Source: Gemmatimonadota bacterium
GTDB lineage: Bacteria; Gemmatimonadota; Gemmatimonadetes; Longimicrobiales; Gaopeijiaceae
Reading direction: 5' to 3'
Length of the DNA stretch: 64,000 nt
Assembly: GCA_009838975.1 (NCBI GenBank)
Contig: VXQO01000048.1
Location: forward strand, 1 to 64,000
Both the position numbers and the translations under genes were made by a program. Below the pieces are notes generated by a model. The model had not been told where the DNA came from. It searched no databases and saw nothing but the letters and a program-made list of their open reading frames with translations. This document shows, one piece after another, positions 11,861-21,372 of this stretch (the first letter of the stretch is position 1; every line of letters starts with the position of its first letter).

Positions 11861-12660
11861 GCCGCGGCGCGGATCGACTGGCCGCGTACCTGGACCAGCG
11901 GAGGAGGATGCGGGAGCCCGGGATCGTACCGAGCGGGTTCAGTGCCGGAGAGCTGGTCACGTTCCTGGAATCGCGGAAGGCGGCGAGTCCGGCAGCACCC
12001 GTGGCGGACAGGCTGCAACCAGGAAGCACTCCCGCAACCAAGCCTTCACCGTCCACCCCCGAAGGGTCGACCAGCGGGGACGCGGCTCCCACCGTGGACC
12101 CGTCCTCCATCGGCTACGAACCCCTGCGCGACGCGGCGCTGGCCTGTACGCGCTGCCGCCTGGCCGAGGGACGCCGGCATGTGGTCTTCTCCGATGGCAA
12201 TCCGGCGGGTCGCCTCATGGTTGTGGGAGAGGCACCGGGCGCCAGGGAGGACGCCACCGGGCTTCCCTTCGTGGGACAGGCGGGCAAGCTGCTTGACCTC
12301 ATGCTCGCTGCGGTTGGTCTGTCGCGGGCCGACTCGGTGTACATCTGCAACGTGATCAAGTGTCGCCCACCCGGAAACCGCAATCCGCTGCCCGACGAGA
12401 TCGAAGCCTGTGCCCCCTTCCTCAAGGGCCAGATCCGGCTGGTCGCTCCCGAGGTCCTCCTCGCGGTGGGTTCGTTCGCGGCACAGTGGCTGACCGGGAC
12501 CACCAGGCCACTAGGAAAGTTGCGGGGCGAGGTTTACAGTTACGAAGGCGTTCCCCTGGTGGTTACCTACCATCCGGCGGCCTTGCTGCGAAACCCGGGG
12601 TGGAACCGGCTATGCTGGGACGACCTGCAGCTTCTCCGCCAAGTCATGGACGGGTCCTGA
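11857..12660 (+). CDS. Family 4 (Fe-S) uracil-DNA glycosylase with N-terminal extension
   Basis: ACTRCRLAEGRRHVVFSDGNPAGRLMVVGEAPGAREDATGLPFVGQAGKLLD, VYICNVIKCRPPGNRNPLPDE, VVTYHPAALLRNP. GTG start overlaps coaBC stop. Confidence 0.92.
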   Translation: MSRGADRLAAYLDQRRRMREPGIVPSGFSAGELVTFLESRKAASPAAPVADRLQPGSTPATKPSPSTPEGSTSGDAAPTVDPSSIGYEPLRDAALACTRCRLAEGRRHVVFSDGNPAGRLMVVGEAPGAREDATGLPFVGQAGKLLDLMLAAVGLSRADSVYICNVIKCRPPGNRNPLPDEIEACAPFLKGQIRLVAPEVLLAVGSFAAQWLTGTTRPLGKLRGEVYSYEGVPLVVTYHPAALLRNPGWNRLCWDDLQLLRQVMDGS

Positions 12661-12675
12661 GGCACAGGAGGTCTT

Positions 12676-14085
12676 TTGAGCGACCCGATCCCGATTCAGT
12701 CGGTACCCGACACGGCCCGCTACGACCGGCAGCCGCCCTTTTCCCCCGAAGCGGAGGCTGCGGTGCTGGGCGGCGTGCTGATCGACGAGAGCGCGATGGC
12801 CCGCGTGGCCGACGTGGTGGACGACTCGATGTTCTACCGCGAGGGTCATCGGCGGCTGTTTCGTGCAATGGCCCGGCTGTTCGAGCGCGGAAAGGTCATC
12901 GACCCGATCACCGTCTCGGAAGATCTCAAGGCCGTCGGCGAGCTCGAGGGCATAGGCGGCTGGGAGTATCTCGCCTCGCTGCTGGACGCGGTCCCCACCG
13001 CGGCCAACATCGAATACCACGCGGGAATCGTGCAGGAGCAGGCGCTGCTGCGGCGGCTTGTCGACGCGGGCCAGGAAATCGTCCGGGACGTCTACGAACC
13101 CGGCGAGCGACCCGTGAGCGAGATTCTGGATCTCGCCGAGCAGCGGGTGTTCAACGTTTCCCAGTCCAGAGGCCGAGAAGGCTTCGTGTGGATCAAGGAG
13201 GTGCTCTGGCCGACTTTCGAGCACATCGACAAGCTGCAGGAAACGGTGGGCGGGATTTCCGGGCTGGCGACCGGCTTTACCGACCTGGACCGGATGACGA
13301 CCGGGCTCCAGCCGGGGGACCTGGCGATCGTGGCGGGACGCCCCTCGATGGGCAAGACATCCTGGGTGCTCAACGTGGCCCAGACGGTTGCGATCGAGTA
13401 CGGCAAGCCGGTTGGGATCTTCAGCCTGGAGATGTCCAGGGAGCAGTTGGTTCAGCGGCTGTTGTGCGCCGAGGGAAGGGTAGACGCTCAGAGACTGAGG
13501 AGAGGGCGACTCCAACCGACCGAATTCCAGCAGCTCGCGCGCGCGGCAGCCCTCCTGAACACCGCGCCGATCTGGATCGACGACTCCGCGACCGGAAACG
13601 TGCTCGAAATGAAAGCCAAGGCCCGGCGGCTGAAGGCCGAAAACAAGGATCTCGGTCTGGTGATCGTCGACTACATGCAGCTGATGACCGGTGGGGCGCG
13701 TCGAATGGAGAACCGGGTTCAGGAGGTTTCGGAGATCTCGCGCGGCCTCAAGGCGCTGGCTCGCGAACTGGAACTCCCTGTCATCGCGTTGAGCCAGCTG
13801 AGCCGGGCGCCGGAGCAACGGACCGACCGAAGACCGCAGCTTTCCGACCTGCGTGAGAGCGGCTCGATCGAGCAGGACGCCGACCTGGTCATGTTCCTGT
13901 ACCGGCCTGAGTACTATCAGGGTCCCACCGACAAGGACGGCAATTCACTGGATGGAAAAGCGGAGCTGATCGTGGCGAAGCAGCGGAACGGCCCCACCGG
14001 TACCGTCGAGCTGTTCTTCCGCAAGTCGTTCACGCTCTTCGAATCGGTCTCGCGCACGCCCGAGCCGACCGAATCGGTCGGTTGA
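12676..14085 (+). CDS. dnaB: Replicative DNA helicase DnaB
   Basis: PPFSPEAEAAVLGGVLID, DLAIVAGRPSMGKTSWVLNVA, GIFSLEMSREQLVQRLLCAEGRVD, LVIVDYMQLM, LSQLSRAPEQRTDRRPQLSDLRESGSIEQDADLVMFLYRPEYY. No intein. Confidence 0.97.
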   Translation: MSDPIPIQSVPDTARYDRQPPFSPEAEAAVLGGVLIDESAMARVADVVDDSMFYREGHRRLFRAMARLFERGKVIDPITVSEDLKAVGELEGIGGWEYLASLLDAVPTAANIEYHAGIVQEQALLRRLVDAGQEIVRDVYEPGERPVSEILDLAEQRVFNVSQSRGREGFVWIKEVLWPTFEHIDKLQETVGGISGLATGFTDLDRMTTGLQPGDLAIVAGRPSMGKTSWVLNVAQTVAIEYGKPVGIFSLEMSREQLVQRLLCAEGRVDAQRLRRGRLQPTEFQQLARAAALLNTAPIWIDDSATGNVLEMKAKARRLKAENKDLGLVIVDYMQLMTGGARRMENRVQEVSEISRGLKALARELELPVIALSQLSRAPEQRTDRRPQLSDLRESGSIEQDADLVMFLYRPEYYQGPTDKDGNSLDGKAELIVAKQRNGPTGTVELFFRKSFTLFESVSRTPEPTESVG

Positions 14086-14759
14086 CGACCACGGTAGCCC
14101 TTCTGGTCCCCGCCGCAGGGGTCGGGGCGCGGATGGGAGGCTTGAGCAAGCCGTTCCTCGAGCTCGGGGGGCGTTCCGTTCTCGAGTGGGCGCTCTCGCC
14201 TTTTCTGGCCAGGACCGATGTTGTGGAAGTTGTCATTGCACTGGGCGCCGAGGCGGCTGCCTGGGATCCCGGCCGGCTGGACCCCCGGGTGCGTACCGCA
14301 CGGGGAGGGTCCAGCCGCTTCGGGTCGGTCGCCAAAGCTTTGGAACGCCTTGAGGCCGACGCCTCCATCATCGCCGTCCACGACGGAGCGCGTCCGTTTC
14401 CGCCGCCAGAGGCGGTCGATGCCTGCATCCGGCTTGCGGCCGCGGGCGTCGGGGCTGTGGCCGGGATCCCGGCCGTGGACACGATAAAGCGGGTTGGAGA
14501 CCGCCAGGTGATCGAAGGAACGCCGCCGCGCACCAAACTGTGGTATGCCCAGACGCCCCAGGTATTCCCTCGTGACGTCTTCGAGCGCGCGGTTGCGCAC
14601 GCGCGCGCCGGAGGACCCGCTCCGACGGATGATGCGTCCATGGTCGAGCGACTGGGGGCGGAAGTGCGCATGGTGGAATCCGCCGCGACAAACCTGAAGA
14701 TCACGTGTCCAGAAGATGTCGTGACCGCCGAAATGCTCATCGCCCGAGGGTTTGTGTGA
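14082..14759 (+). CDS. ispD: 2-C-methyl-D-erythritol 4-phosphate cytidylyltransferase
   Basis: ALLVPAAGVGARMGGLSKPFLELGGRSVLEWAL, VHDGARPFPPPEAVDACI, AQTPQVFPRDVF, LKITCPEDVVTAEML. Confidence 0.93.
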   Translation: MTTTVALLVPAAGVGARMGGLSKPFLELGGRSVLEWALSPFLARTDVVEVVIALGAEAAAWDPGRLDPRVRTARGGSSRFGSVAKALERLEADASIIAVHDGARPFPPPEAVDACIRLAAAGVGAVAGIPAVDTIKRVGDRQVIEGTPPRTKLWYAQTPQVFPRDVFERAVAHARAGGPAPTDDASMVERLGAEVRMVESAATNLKITCPEDVVTAEMLIARGFV

Positions 14760-15394
14760 CGCTGCCGCAACATGCTGTCGCCGAGGCGGTTCTCCGCCTC
14801 CACGGCGGCGAGATCATCGTCCACCCCACCGAAACCGTCTACGGCTTTGGAGGGCTGCTGGAGGACGCGCCGCTACGGGCCCTGCAGCGTCTCAAGGGGC
14901 GCTCCGCGGGCGGCTTCGTGGTGCTGATCCCTGCGGTGGACAGCGTCGACGGCCTGCTTTGCGATGCGGGACACGCCCTGGCCGAGGCCTTCTGGCCGGG
15001 GCCGCTCACGATCGTGCTCGACGACCCGGACAACCGGTTCCATCCCTCGGCCAAGGCCGCGGACGGGTCCGTGGCCGTCAGGCTGCCGGGCTGCGATGCG
15101 ACTCTTCAACTCCTCATGGAATCCGGGCGTTCCATGACGTCGAGTTCCGCCAACCTGCGCGGCCTCCCACCTGCGGTGACCGCGCACGATGCGCTCGCCG
15201 CAGCCAGGGTGGGCGGGATGGATCTGTTCGCGCTCGACGCGGGAGTGCTCGCTGGTGGACCCACCTCCACCATCGTTCGCCTCGGACGGGCGCGTCCTGT
15301 TCTGATCCGGGAGGGACGCATCGGTGTGCTAGAATTGAAGGAGGTCGCCGGGATAGCTCTGAGCGACCCGCACGGTTCTGCTTCGGGCAGCTGA
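14756..15394 (+). CDS. tsaC: L-threonylcarbamoyladenylate synthase (Sua5/YciO/YrdC/TsaC family), GTG start
   Basis: EIIVHPTETVYGFGGLLEDAPLRALQRLKGRSAGGFVVLI, FWPGPLTIVL, SVAVRLPG, MTSSSANLRGLP, TSTIVRL. Confidence 0.9.
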   Translation: MTLPQHAVAEAVLRLHGGEIIVHPTETVYGFGGLLEDAPLRALQRLKGRSAGGFVVLIPAVDSVDGLLCDAGHALAEAFWPGPLTIVLDDPDNRFHPSAKAADGSVAVRLPGCDATLQLLMESGRSMTSSSANLRGLPPAVTAHDALAAARVGGMDLFALDAGVLAGGPTSTIVRLGRARPVLIREGRIGVLELKEVAGIALSDPHGSASGS

Positions 15395-15870
15395 TGGGTT
15401 CCAGGAACGTCCTTCACGTCACCTTCGTCTGCACAGGCAACACCTGCCGTTCTCCGATGGCGGAGGTGATCGCCGGGAGGATCATCGCAGAAAAGGGGAT
15501 CGAGCACGTGACGGTGGGATCGGCGGGCTCCGCAGCCTGGCCGGGGGATCCCGCAAGCGACGGTGCAAGGGAGGCGGCGCGGGAAGCGGGACTGGATCTG
15601 GAGTCCCATCGAAGCATGCCGCTGACCCAAGAAGTCGTGGCCGCTTCTGGACTGCTCCTGTGCATGACCGGGCACCACCTGCGCCGGTGCGAGGAACTCG
15701 GCGGGCAGGGACGCTCCCGGCTGCTGACCGAAATGGCGGGAGAAGAAGGCCGGGTGGATGACCCGTTCGGGGGATCGGCCAGGGTGTACCGAGCGACGTT
15801 CGACCAGCTCGTGAGGCTCGTCGGCGTGGTGCTGGACACGGTAGCACGGGACGCGGAATCGGAGTCGTAA
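15394..15870 (+). CDS. Low-molecular-weight phosphatase, predicted protein-arginine phosphatase (YwlE-like)
   Basis: VTFVCTGNTCRSPMAEVIAGRI (CX5R loop) and C-terminal VDDPFGGSARVYRATFDQL. Confidence 0.88.
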   Translation: MGSRNVLHVTFVCTGNTCRSPMAEVIAGRIIAEKGIEHVTVGSAGSAAWPGDPASDGAREAAREAGLDLESHRSMPLTQEVVAASGLLLCMTGHHLRRCEELGGQGRSRLLTEMAGEEGRVDDPFGGSARVYRATFDQLVRLVGVVLDTVARDAESES

Positions 15871-16731
15871 ATGAAGGCGGTTGGCAGGACTGGAGACGCG
15901 GGCACCAACGGAGAACCCGCCGTGGCCACCTATGCGGTGTTGGGTGATCCGGTCTCGCACAGCCTGTCGCCGACGATTCATAACGCCGCCTTCAGGGCCG
16001 GCAGGCGCCGCGCGCGATACGTGGCACGCCAGGTCTCCGCGCAGGAATGCGGGCCGGTCCTGCGGGAGCTGGCGCTGAAGGGCGGAGGCGGCAACGTCAC
16101 CGTGCCCCACAAGGAACGGGTGGTGCCGTTCCTGGATCGCCAATCCCCGGCGGTATCGGCGACGGGCGCGTGCAACACCTTCTGGGCCGAAGACGGCCTG
16201 GTGTGGGGCGACAACACCGATGTCGAGGGCTTTCTGGAAGCGTGGGCCGCGACCGTCGACGGGATGTCCGGCGGGTTGCGAGCGCTGGTCCTGGGCGCGG
16301 GCGGCGCCGGCCGGGCAGTGGTCTGGGCCCTCCTGCAGGCTCCCCGGGTGGAGCGTGTCCTGCTCTGGAACCGCACACCCGGCAGAGCGGCGGCCCTGGC
16401 ACTCCAATTCAGTGACAACCGGATCACTCCTGTTCGCGAACACCGGGACGTCGGTGCGGAGGTGCTGGTCAATGCGACCTCCGTTGGGCTCGACGGTCGC
16501 GGAAGGCCCGTCGACCTCGCCAGCCTGCGGACAGTGCCGCGAAGGATCATCGATCTGGTGTATGGAAGAGGGCCCACGCCGCTCTGTCGGCAGGCCCGGG
16601 AGCTGGGCATACCGGCGGTGGACGGGCGCGACATGCTGGTGCGTCAGGCGGAGGCGGCCTACGCACGGTGGTTCGGTGAACCGCCTCCGAGGGGGGTGAT
16701 GGCACGGGCACTGGGCTCCCAGGACTGGTGA
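15871..16731 (+). CDS. aroE: Shikimate dehydrogenase
   Basis: YAVLGDPVSHSLSPTIHNAAF, GGNVTVPHKERVV, ACNTFW, GDNTDVEGF, ALVLGAGGAGRAVVWAL, VNATSVGL. Confidence 0.95.
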   Translation: MKAVGRTGDAGTNGEPAVATYAVLGDPVSHSLSPTIHNAAFRAGRRRARYVARQVSAQECGPVLRELALKGGGGNVTVPHKERVVPFLDRQSPAVSATGACNTFWAEDGLVWGDNTDVEGFLEAWAATVDGMSGGLRALVLGAGGAGRAVVWALLQAPRVERVLLWNRTPGRAAALALQFSDNRITPVREHRDVGAEVLVNATSVGLDGRGRPVDLASLRTVPRRIIDLVYGRGPTPLCRQARELGIPAVDGRDMLVRQAEAAYARWFGEPPPRGVMARALGSQDW

Positions 16732-17480
16732 AGGCCGGCAGGGCGCGGATTGGATCGCTGGCCGCAGTCGTCGACTATCTGCTGCCGCCCGCTTGCGCTG
16801 CGTGCGGGAGCGCCGCGGGGGACGAGGTTCGGGCCGGTGAGGGTCCCGTGTGCCCGAACTGCCGGCTGGGCCTCCGCCCGGTGCCGCAACCGGCTTGCAC
16901 GCGCTGCGGAGCACCGCTCGGCACCGGCGAAGCACCATCATGTCTGGAATGCGTCGATTGGCCGAACGAGTTGGGCTCGGTGCGAGCGGCCTTCCTGTTG
17001 GAGTCTCCGGCCCGCGAGCTGGTCCATGCCCTGAAGTACCAGGGCTGGCGCAGTGTCGGCGAGTTCATGGGGACGGAAATGGGGCGGCGCGGTGGTGCGG
17101 CCGTGCGTGATGCCGACCTGGTGGTGCCTATCCCGACATCCGAGCGCAATCTGCGGAGACGTGGCTACAACCAGGCCGAAGTGATCGCGTCTGCCCTCGC
17201 CGCGGAGGCGGGAATCCCACTCCGCGCCTGCCTGGAAAGATGGAGTCAGGCGGGCACGCAAACCGCCTTGAATCCGATGCAGCGACGGGCTAACGTCAGT
17301 GGCGCCTTCGTGCTTGCGGAGGCCTGCGGCGACATGGTCCGCGGCCGTCGAATCCTGCTGGTGGACGACGTGATTACCACGGGTGCCACGATCCTTGCGG
17401 CATCTCGCGCCCTGGTGCCCGGAGCCCCCGCCAGGGTCTCCGCGTATGCGTTTTCGCGCACCGTCCCCATGTCACTGTAA
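16728..17480 (+). CDS. comF: ComF family protein / phosphoribosyltransferase-like
   Basis: Paired Cys motifs CAACGS...CPNC...CTRCG...CLEC and PRTase motif RRILLVDDVITTGATI. Confidence 0.93.
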   Translation: MKAGRARIGSLAAVVDYLLPPACAACGSAAGDEVRAGEGPVCPNCRLGLRPVPQPACTRCGAPLGTGEAPSCLECVDWPNELGSVRAAFLLESPARELVHALKYQGWRSVGEFMGTEMGRRGGAAVRDADLVVPIPTSERNLRRRGYNQAEVIASALAAEAGIPLRACLERWSQAGTQTALNPMQRRANVSGAFVLAEACGDMVRGRRILLVDDVITTGATILAASRALVPGAPARVSAYAFSRTVPMSL

Positions 17481-17528
17481 CACGCCTGAGCAATGTCAGG
17501 CACACCTCTTCGGAGAGTCACCAATCCC

Positions 17529-18551
17529 ATGTCCATTCGAGTCGCCATCAACGGTTTCGGCCGGATTGGAAGGAACGTCCTCAGAGCGGCCACGCAGTCC
17601 CCGGACAGCTCGCTCCAATTCGTGGCCGTCAACGACCTCACCGACAGCTCTACGCTGGCCCATCTCCTGAAGTACGACTCGGTACACGGCCGCTACCCCG
17701 GCACCGTGGAGGTTTCGGATGATGGACTGATCGTCGACGGCGACGAGATTCGGGTGCTGTCGCGGCGCGATCCCGCCGACTTGCCCTGGCGCGAACTGGC
17801 GGTCGACGTCGTGGTCGAATCAACGGGCAGGTTCCGCACCCGTGAACTCGCTTCGCGCCATCTGGCGGCCGGTGCATCCAAGGTTGTGATCTCGGCGCCG
17901 GCCAAGGCCGAGGACATCACGATCGTGCTGGGAGTGAACGATCATCGCTACGATCCCGACCGTCACCACGTCATCTCCAACGCCAGCTGCACGACCAACT
18001 GTCTGGCACCGGTGGCGAAGGTGCTGACGGAGAGATTCGGCTTTGTCCGTGGCCTCATGACCACGATCCACGCCTACACGGCCGGCCAGGCCATCCTCGA
18101 CGGACCCCACAAGGACCTGCGGCGCGCGCGTGCTGCGGCGGTGAGCATGATCCCCACGACCACCGGAGCCGCCAGGGCCATTTCCCTCGTCCTTCCGGAA
18201 CTCGAGGGAAAGCTCGATGGAATGGCGATTCGGGTGCCGACCCCCGACGTTTCCGTCGTCGATCTCGTTGCCGAGATCGAGAGCGACGCGACGCCCTGTT
18301 CCCTGAATGATGCGTTTCGCGCTGCTGCCGAAACCGACCTGGCGGGAATCCTGAGGGTCGAGGAGCAGCCACTGGTGTCGGTCGACTTCACCGGCGAGCC
18401 GGCGAGTTCGGTCGTCGACGCCGGCAGTACGGCAGTCATGGATCGCCGGATGGTCAAGGTCCTGGCCTGGTACGACAACGAATGGGGGTACTCCTCGCGT
18501 GTCGTGGACCTCGTGCAGTATGTTGGCGAACGGCTGGCCGCGAGAGTCTAG
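17529..18551 (+). CDS. gap: Glyceraldehyde-3-phosphate dehydrogenase, type I
   Basis: [87 protein letters not shown]. Confidence 0.97.
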   Translation: MSIRVAINGFGRIGRNVLRAATQSPDSSLQFVAVNDLTDSSTLAHLLKYDSVHGRYPGTVEVSDDGLIVDGDEIRVLSRRDPADLPWRELAVDVVVESTGRFRTRELASRHLAAGASKVVISAPAKAEDITIVLGVNDHRYDPDRHHVISNASCTTNCLAPVAKVLTERFGFVRGLMTTIHAYTAGQAILDGPHKDLRRARAAAVSMIPTTTGAARAISLVLPELEGKLDGMAIRVPTPDVSVVDLVAEIESDATPCSLNDAFRAAAETDLAGILRVEEQPLVSVDFTGEPASSVVDAGSTAVMDRRMVKVLAWYDNEWGYSSRVVDLVQYVGERLAARV

Positions 18552-18617
18552 CCGGGTGCTGCGGTTGCCGGTTGGCGCGGCAGAAGCGCCTGTGCCCGGT
18601 GGGGTTCCGGGCCCCGT

Positions 18618-18643
18618 GGAAAGGGACTGCAACCGAACGCGTA
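18618..18643 (+). promoter_or_regulatory. Candidate ECF-type promoter upstream of the sigma gene (GGAAAG-N16-CGTA)
   Basis: ggaaag at 18618-18623, 16-nt spacer, cgta at 18640-18643, 10 nt before the ATG at 18654. Resembles the general GAAC/CGTA-type ECF promoter architecture. Confidence 0.35.
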
Positions 18644-18653
18644 TGTTTGAGCG

Positions 18654-19274
18654 ATGACTACCAGTTCTGCGAGCAAGGCGAAGTCGGCGCCGGTGCGATC
18701 CCGGCCACGCCCGGATGCCCGGGAGCGCGTGCAGCCGCATCCCGCGGCCCAGGAGCTTCCTCCGGACTTCGAGGCTTGGTTCCGCGACCACCGCGAACCC
18801 GTCTATCGGTATGTGCGTTTCCGGGTCGCGACACGTGATGTGGCGGAGGATCTCACCTCTGACGTCTTCATGAAGGCCCTGCGCTCGCTGGGAAGCTATG
18901 ATCCGAGGAAATCCGCTCCGAGGACCTGGCTGCTCCGGATCGCCCGCAACGCGGTGACGGATTACCTGCGAACCCTGCAGCGGCGGGGGAGGCTGCATGT
19001 TTCCCTCGATCGGGTGCCCGACCTTGTCCACCGCGCCCCGTCGCAGGAAGAGAGGATGCTGCGGGCGGAGCAGGTGCAGAGATTGCTCAACGCCGTGGCC
19101 ACGCTGCGGGCCGCGGACCAGGAGGTCCTTTCGCTGCGTTACGGTGCGGGTCTGGCGAATCTGGAGATCGCCGAGACGCTCAAGATCAGTGCCAATGCGG
19201 TCGCGGTGAGGGTGCACCGGGCGCTCTCCCGCCTTAGAGCCGCCGTCGCGGAGACGGCCGGAGCGGAGGACTAG
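18654..19274 (+). CDS. ECF-type RNA polymerase sigma factor
   Basis: FRDHREPVYRYVRFRVATRDVAEDLTSDVFMKALRSLGSYDP...TWLLRIARNAVTDYLR and region 4 LRAADQEVLSLRYGAGLANLEIAETLKISANAVAVRVHRALSRLR. Confidence 0.92.
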   Translation: MTTSSASKAKSAPVRSRPRPDARERVQPHPAAQELPPDFEAWFRDHREPVYRYVRFRVATRDVAEDLTSDVFMKALRSLGSYDPRKSAPRTWLLRIARNAVTDYLRTLQRRGRLHVSLDRVPDLVHRAPSQEERMLRAEQVQRLLNAVATLRAADQEVLSLRYGAGLANLEIAETLKISANAVAVRVHRALSRLRAAVAETAGAED

Positions 19275-19276
19275 CG

Positions 19277-20068
19277 ATGTTCCGGCGAGGCGGCAACCAG
19301 GAGTGGTTCGACGAGCGCGACATGCGGAGCCTGGATCGGGATCTGCGTCAGATTGTCATCGAGGAGAGATGTTCCTACGGACCCGAACTACGCGCCCAAC
19401 TCATCGAGGAGCACGCCCGGCTCGAGGGCGGCCGCCGCTCGCGTTCGTGGTCGGCGTCGGCTGTCGGGATCGCGGCGATGCTCATGCTGGTTCTGGCCGG
19501 GTCGCTTGCCTTTCCCGGGACCAGAGATGCGGTCCTCGGGGTGTTCCAGTCTCCTGTCGTAGTCGAGACGGCGCGATCGGTGATCGTTCGGCCGCGAGGC
19601 CGGGGTCTCGTCGAGTCTGCTCCGCCTGTCACCGCACCGATCAGCGAGACGCCGAACCCGGCGACGGGATCTGTGAGCGCGGAACCGACGGAGAACCCGT
19701 TGCCCTCGCCCTTGCTGCCGGGCACCGTGCCCGAGTTGCTGGATCGGAACGAGGCGCGGATGATCGTAGCGCAGGAGTACCCGGCTCTCCTTCAGCAGAA
19801 GGGCATCGGGGGAAGAGTGCGCATTCTCATGTGGGTCGGTCCCCAGGGGACGACCGAGTTTCCCCAGATCGAGCACACGTCGGGATTGCGCGAACTGGAC
19901 CTGGCGGCGCTCAGAGCCACCCAGGCGCTGCGTTTCGTGCCGGCTACGCGCCTGGGCGAGGCCGTGGGTACGTGGGTGTCGTTCTCGATCCGGTTCCAGC
20001 CCGGTGGTACGGATCTCGTGCAGCCCGATCCTGAATACGCGACGTTCCACATTCCGCTGAGCAATTAG
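19277..20068 (+). CDS. Single-TM protein with C-terminal TonB-like (energy transducer) domain; candidate anti-sigma partner
   Basis: TM segment VGIAAMLMLVLAGSLAF, Pro-rich spacer, then GIGGRVRILMWVGPQGTTEFPQIEHTSGLRELDLAALRATQALRFVPATRLGEAVGTWVSFSIRFQ, typical of a TonB C-terminal fold; starts 3 nt after the sigma stop. Confidence 0.65.
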   Translation: MFRRGGNQEWFDERDMRSLDRDLRQIVIEERCSYGPELRAQLIEEHARLEGGRRSRSWSASAVGIAAMLMLVLAGSLAFPGTRDAVLGVFQSPVVVETARSVIVRPRGRGLVESAPPVTAPISETPNPATGSVSAEPTENPLPSPLLPGTVPELLDRNEARMIVAQEYPALLQQKGIGGRVRILMWVGPQGTTEFPQIEHTSGLRELDLAALRATQALRFVPATRLGEAVGTWVSFSIRFQPGGTDLVQPDPEYATFHIPLSN

Positions 20069-20140
20069 CGACGCGACGGTGACTCGTCGCCGGGCGCCGT
20101 TCCGCTCGGCTGCCTGCCTCCTGCTCCGGAGACTCTTCTC

Positions 20141-21352
20141 TTGAAGAAGACCCTGCACGACCTGCCCCGGGACGCGTTTTTCGGCGCGACCTTCGCGGTG
20201 AGGGTGGACTTCAATACTCCGCTCGTCCGGGGCCGGATCGCCGATGCCACGCGGATCGAGCGGTGCGTGCCGACCATCAGGCACCTGACAACGGCCGGAG
20301 CGAAGGTCGTTCTGCTTTCCCATCTGGGTCGCCCGGAGGGGCGGGCCCGTGCAGGGCTCAGCCTTGAGCCCGCCGCAGGTTGCCTTGAAGGAATGCTGGA
20401 GGGGTCGGTGCGCTTCTGTCCGCACGCCGAGGGCCTGCAGGTTTCCGAATCCCTTCGGGCAATGGAACCGGGATCCGTCCTCCTCCTGGAAAACACTCGT
20501 TTCCTGGCCGGGGAGACCGCCAACGACCCCCGGTTGGCTGCGGATTGGGCGATTTGGGCAGACCACTACGTGCTGGACGCTTTCGGTACGGCACACCGCG
20601 CGCACGCATCGACCGACGGGCTGCCGCGCGCGGTCAGAACCAGGGGCGGAGCGGCGGTCGCGGGTTTCCTGGTGGCGCGCGAGCTGGGGGTTATTGACGG
20701 TGCGCTCGAGAAACCCCGCCGCCCTTTCGTCGCCGTCGTCGGAGGTGCGAAGATCTCGGACAAGATCGACGTGATCGAGGCGCTTCTGCCGCGGGTCGAC
20801 GCGCTGCTGGTAGGAGGAGCCATGGCCAACACGTTCTTTCGCGCAATGGGAATGGAGACGGGGGCATCGCTGGTGGAACCCGCGAAGTGCGCCGTCGCGG
20901 CCCGGCTGCTGGAGGTGGCCGGCCCCGGAATGGTGCTTCCGGTCGATTGTACGGTGGCGGGTGCTCTCGTGGACGGTGCGGAGACGCGCGCCGTTGCACG
21001 CAGCGAAGTCGCACCGGGCGAACTGATCGGGGATATCGGACCTGTGACCATCCGGCTTTTCGGTCGCCGGATCAAGGAAGCGGCTACCGTGATTTGGAAC
21101 GGACCGCTGGGTGTGTTCGAGATCGCCGGGTTCGCAGAGGGAACTCTGGGCGTCGCACGAGCCGCGGCGGCGGCGGCTGACGAGGGCGCCACCGTCATCG
21201 TGGGCGGAGGAGATTCCGCGGCGGCAGCTCACGAGGCAGGAGTCGCCACCCGCGTTACGCACATTTCAACCGGCGGCGGAGCAGCACTCGAACTCCTGGC
21301 GGGAAAGAAGCTGCCGGGAGTCGAGGCCCTTTCCAACCGCTGTTCCGCCTGA
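20141..21352 (+). CDS. pgk: Phosphoglycerate kinase
   Basis: VRVDFNTPLVRGRIADATRIERCVPTIRHLTTAGAKVVLLSHLGRPEGR, LLLENTRF, VVGGAKISDKIDVIEALLPRVDALLVGGAMANTF, GVFEIAGFAEGT, STGGGAALELLAGKKLPGVEAL. Confidence 0.96.
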   Translation: MKKTLHDLPRDAFFGATFAVRVDFNTPLVRGRIADATRIERCVPTIRHLTTAGAKVVLLSHLGRPEGRARAGLSLEPAAGCLEGMLEGSVRFCPHAEGLQVSESLRAMEPGSVLLLENTRFLAGETANDPRLAADWAIWADHYVLDAFGTAHRAHASTDGLPRAVRTRGGAAVAGFLVARELGVIDGALEKPRRPFVAVVGGAKISDKIDVIEALLPRVDALLVGGAMANTFFRAMGMETGASLVEPAKCAVAARLLEVAGPGMVLPVDCTVAGALVDGAETRAVARSEVAPGELIGDIGPVTIRLFGRRIKEAATVIWNGPLGVFEIAGFAEGTLGVARAAAAAADEGATVIVGGGDSAAAAHEAGVATRVTHISTGGGAALELLAGKKLPGVEALSNRCSA

Positions 21353-21372
21353 GCGCATCCGCACTGGGAGAC

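Noticed and set aside
12360-13856. 498-aa plus-strand ORF overlapping dnaB in another frame
   Set aside because: Arg/Gly-rich shadow of dnaB, which has strong motif support.
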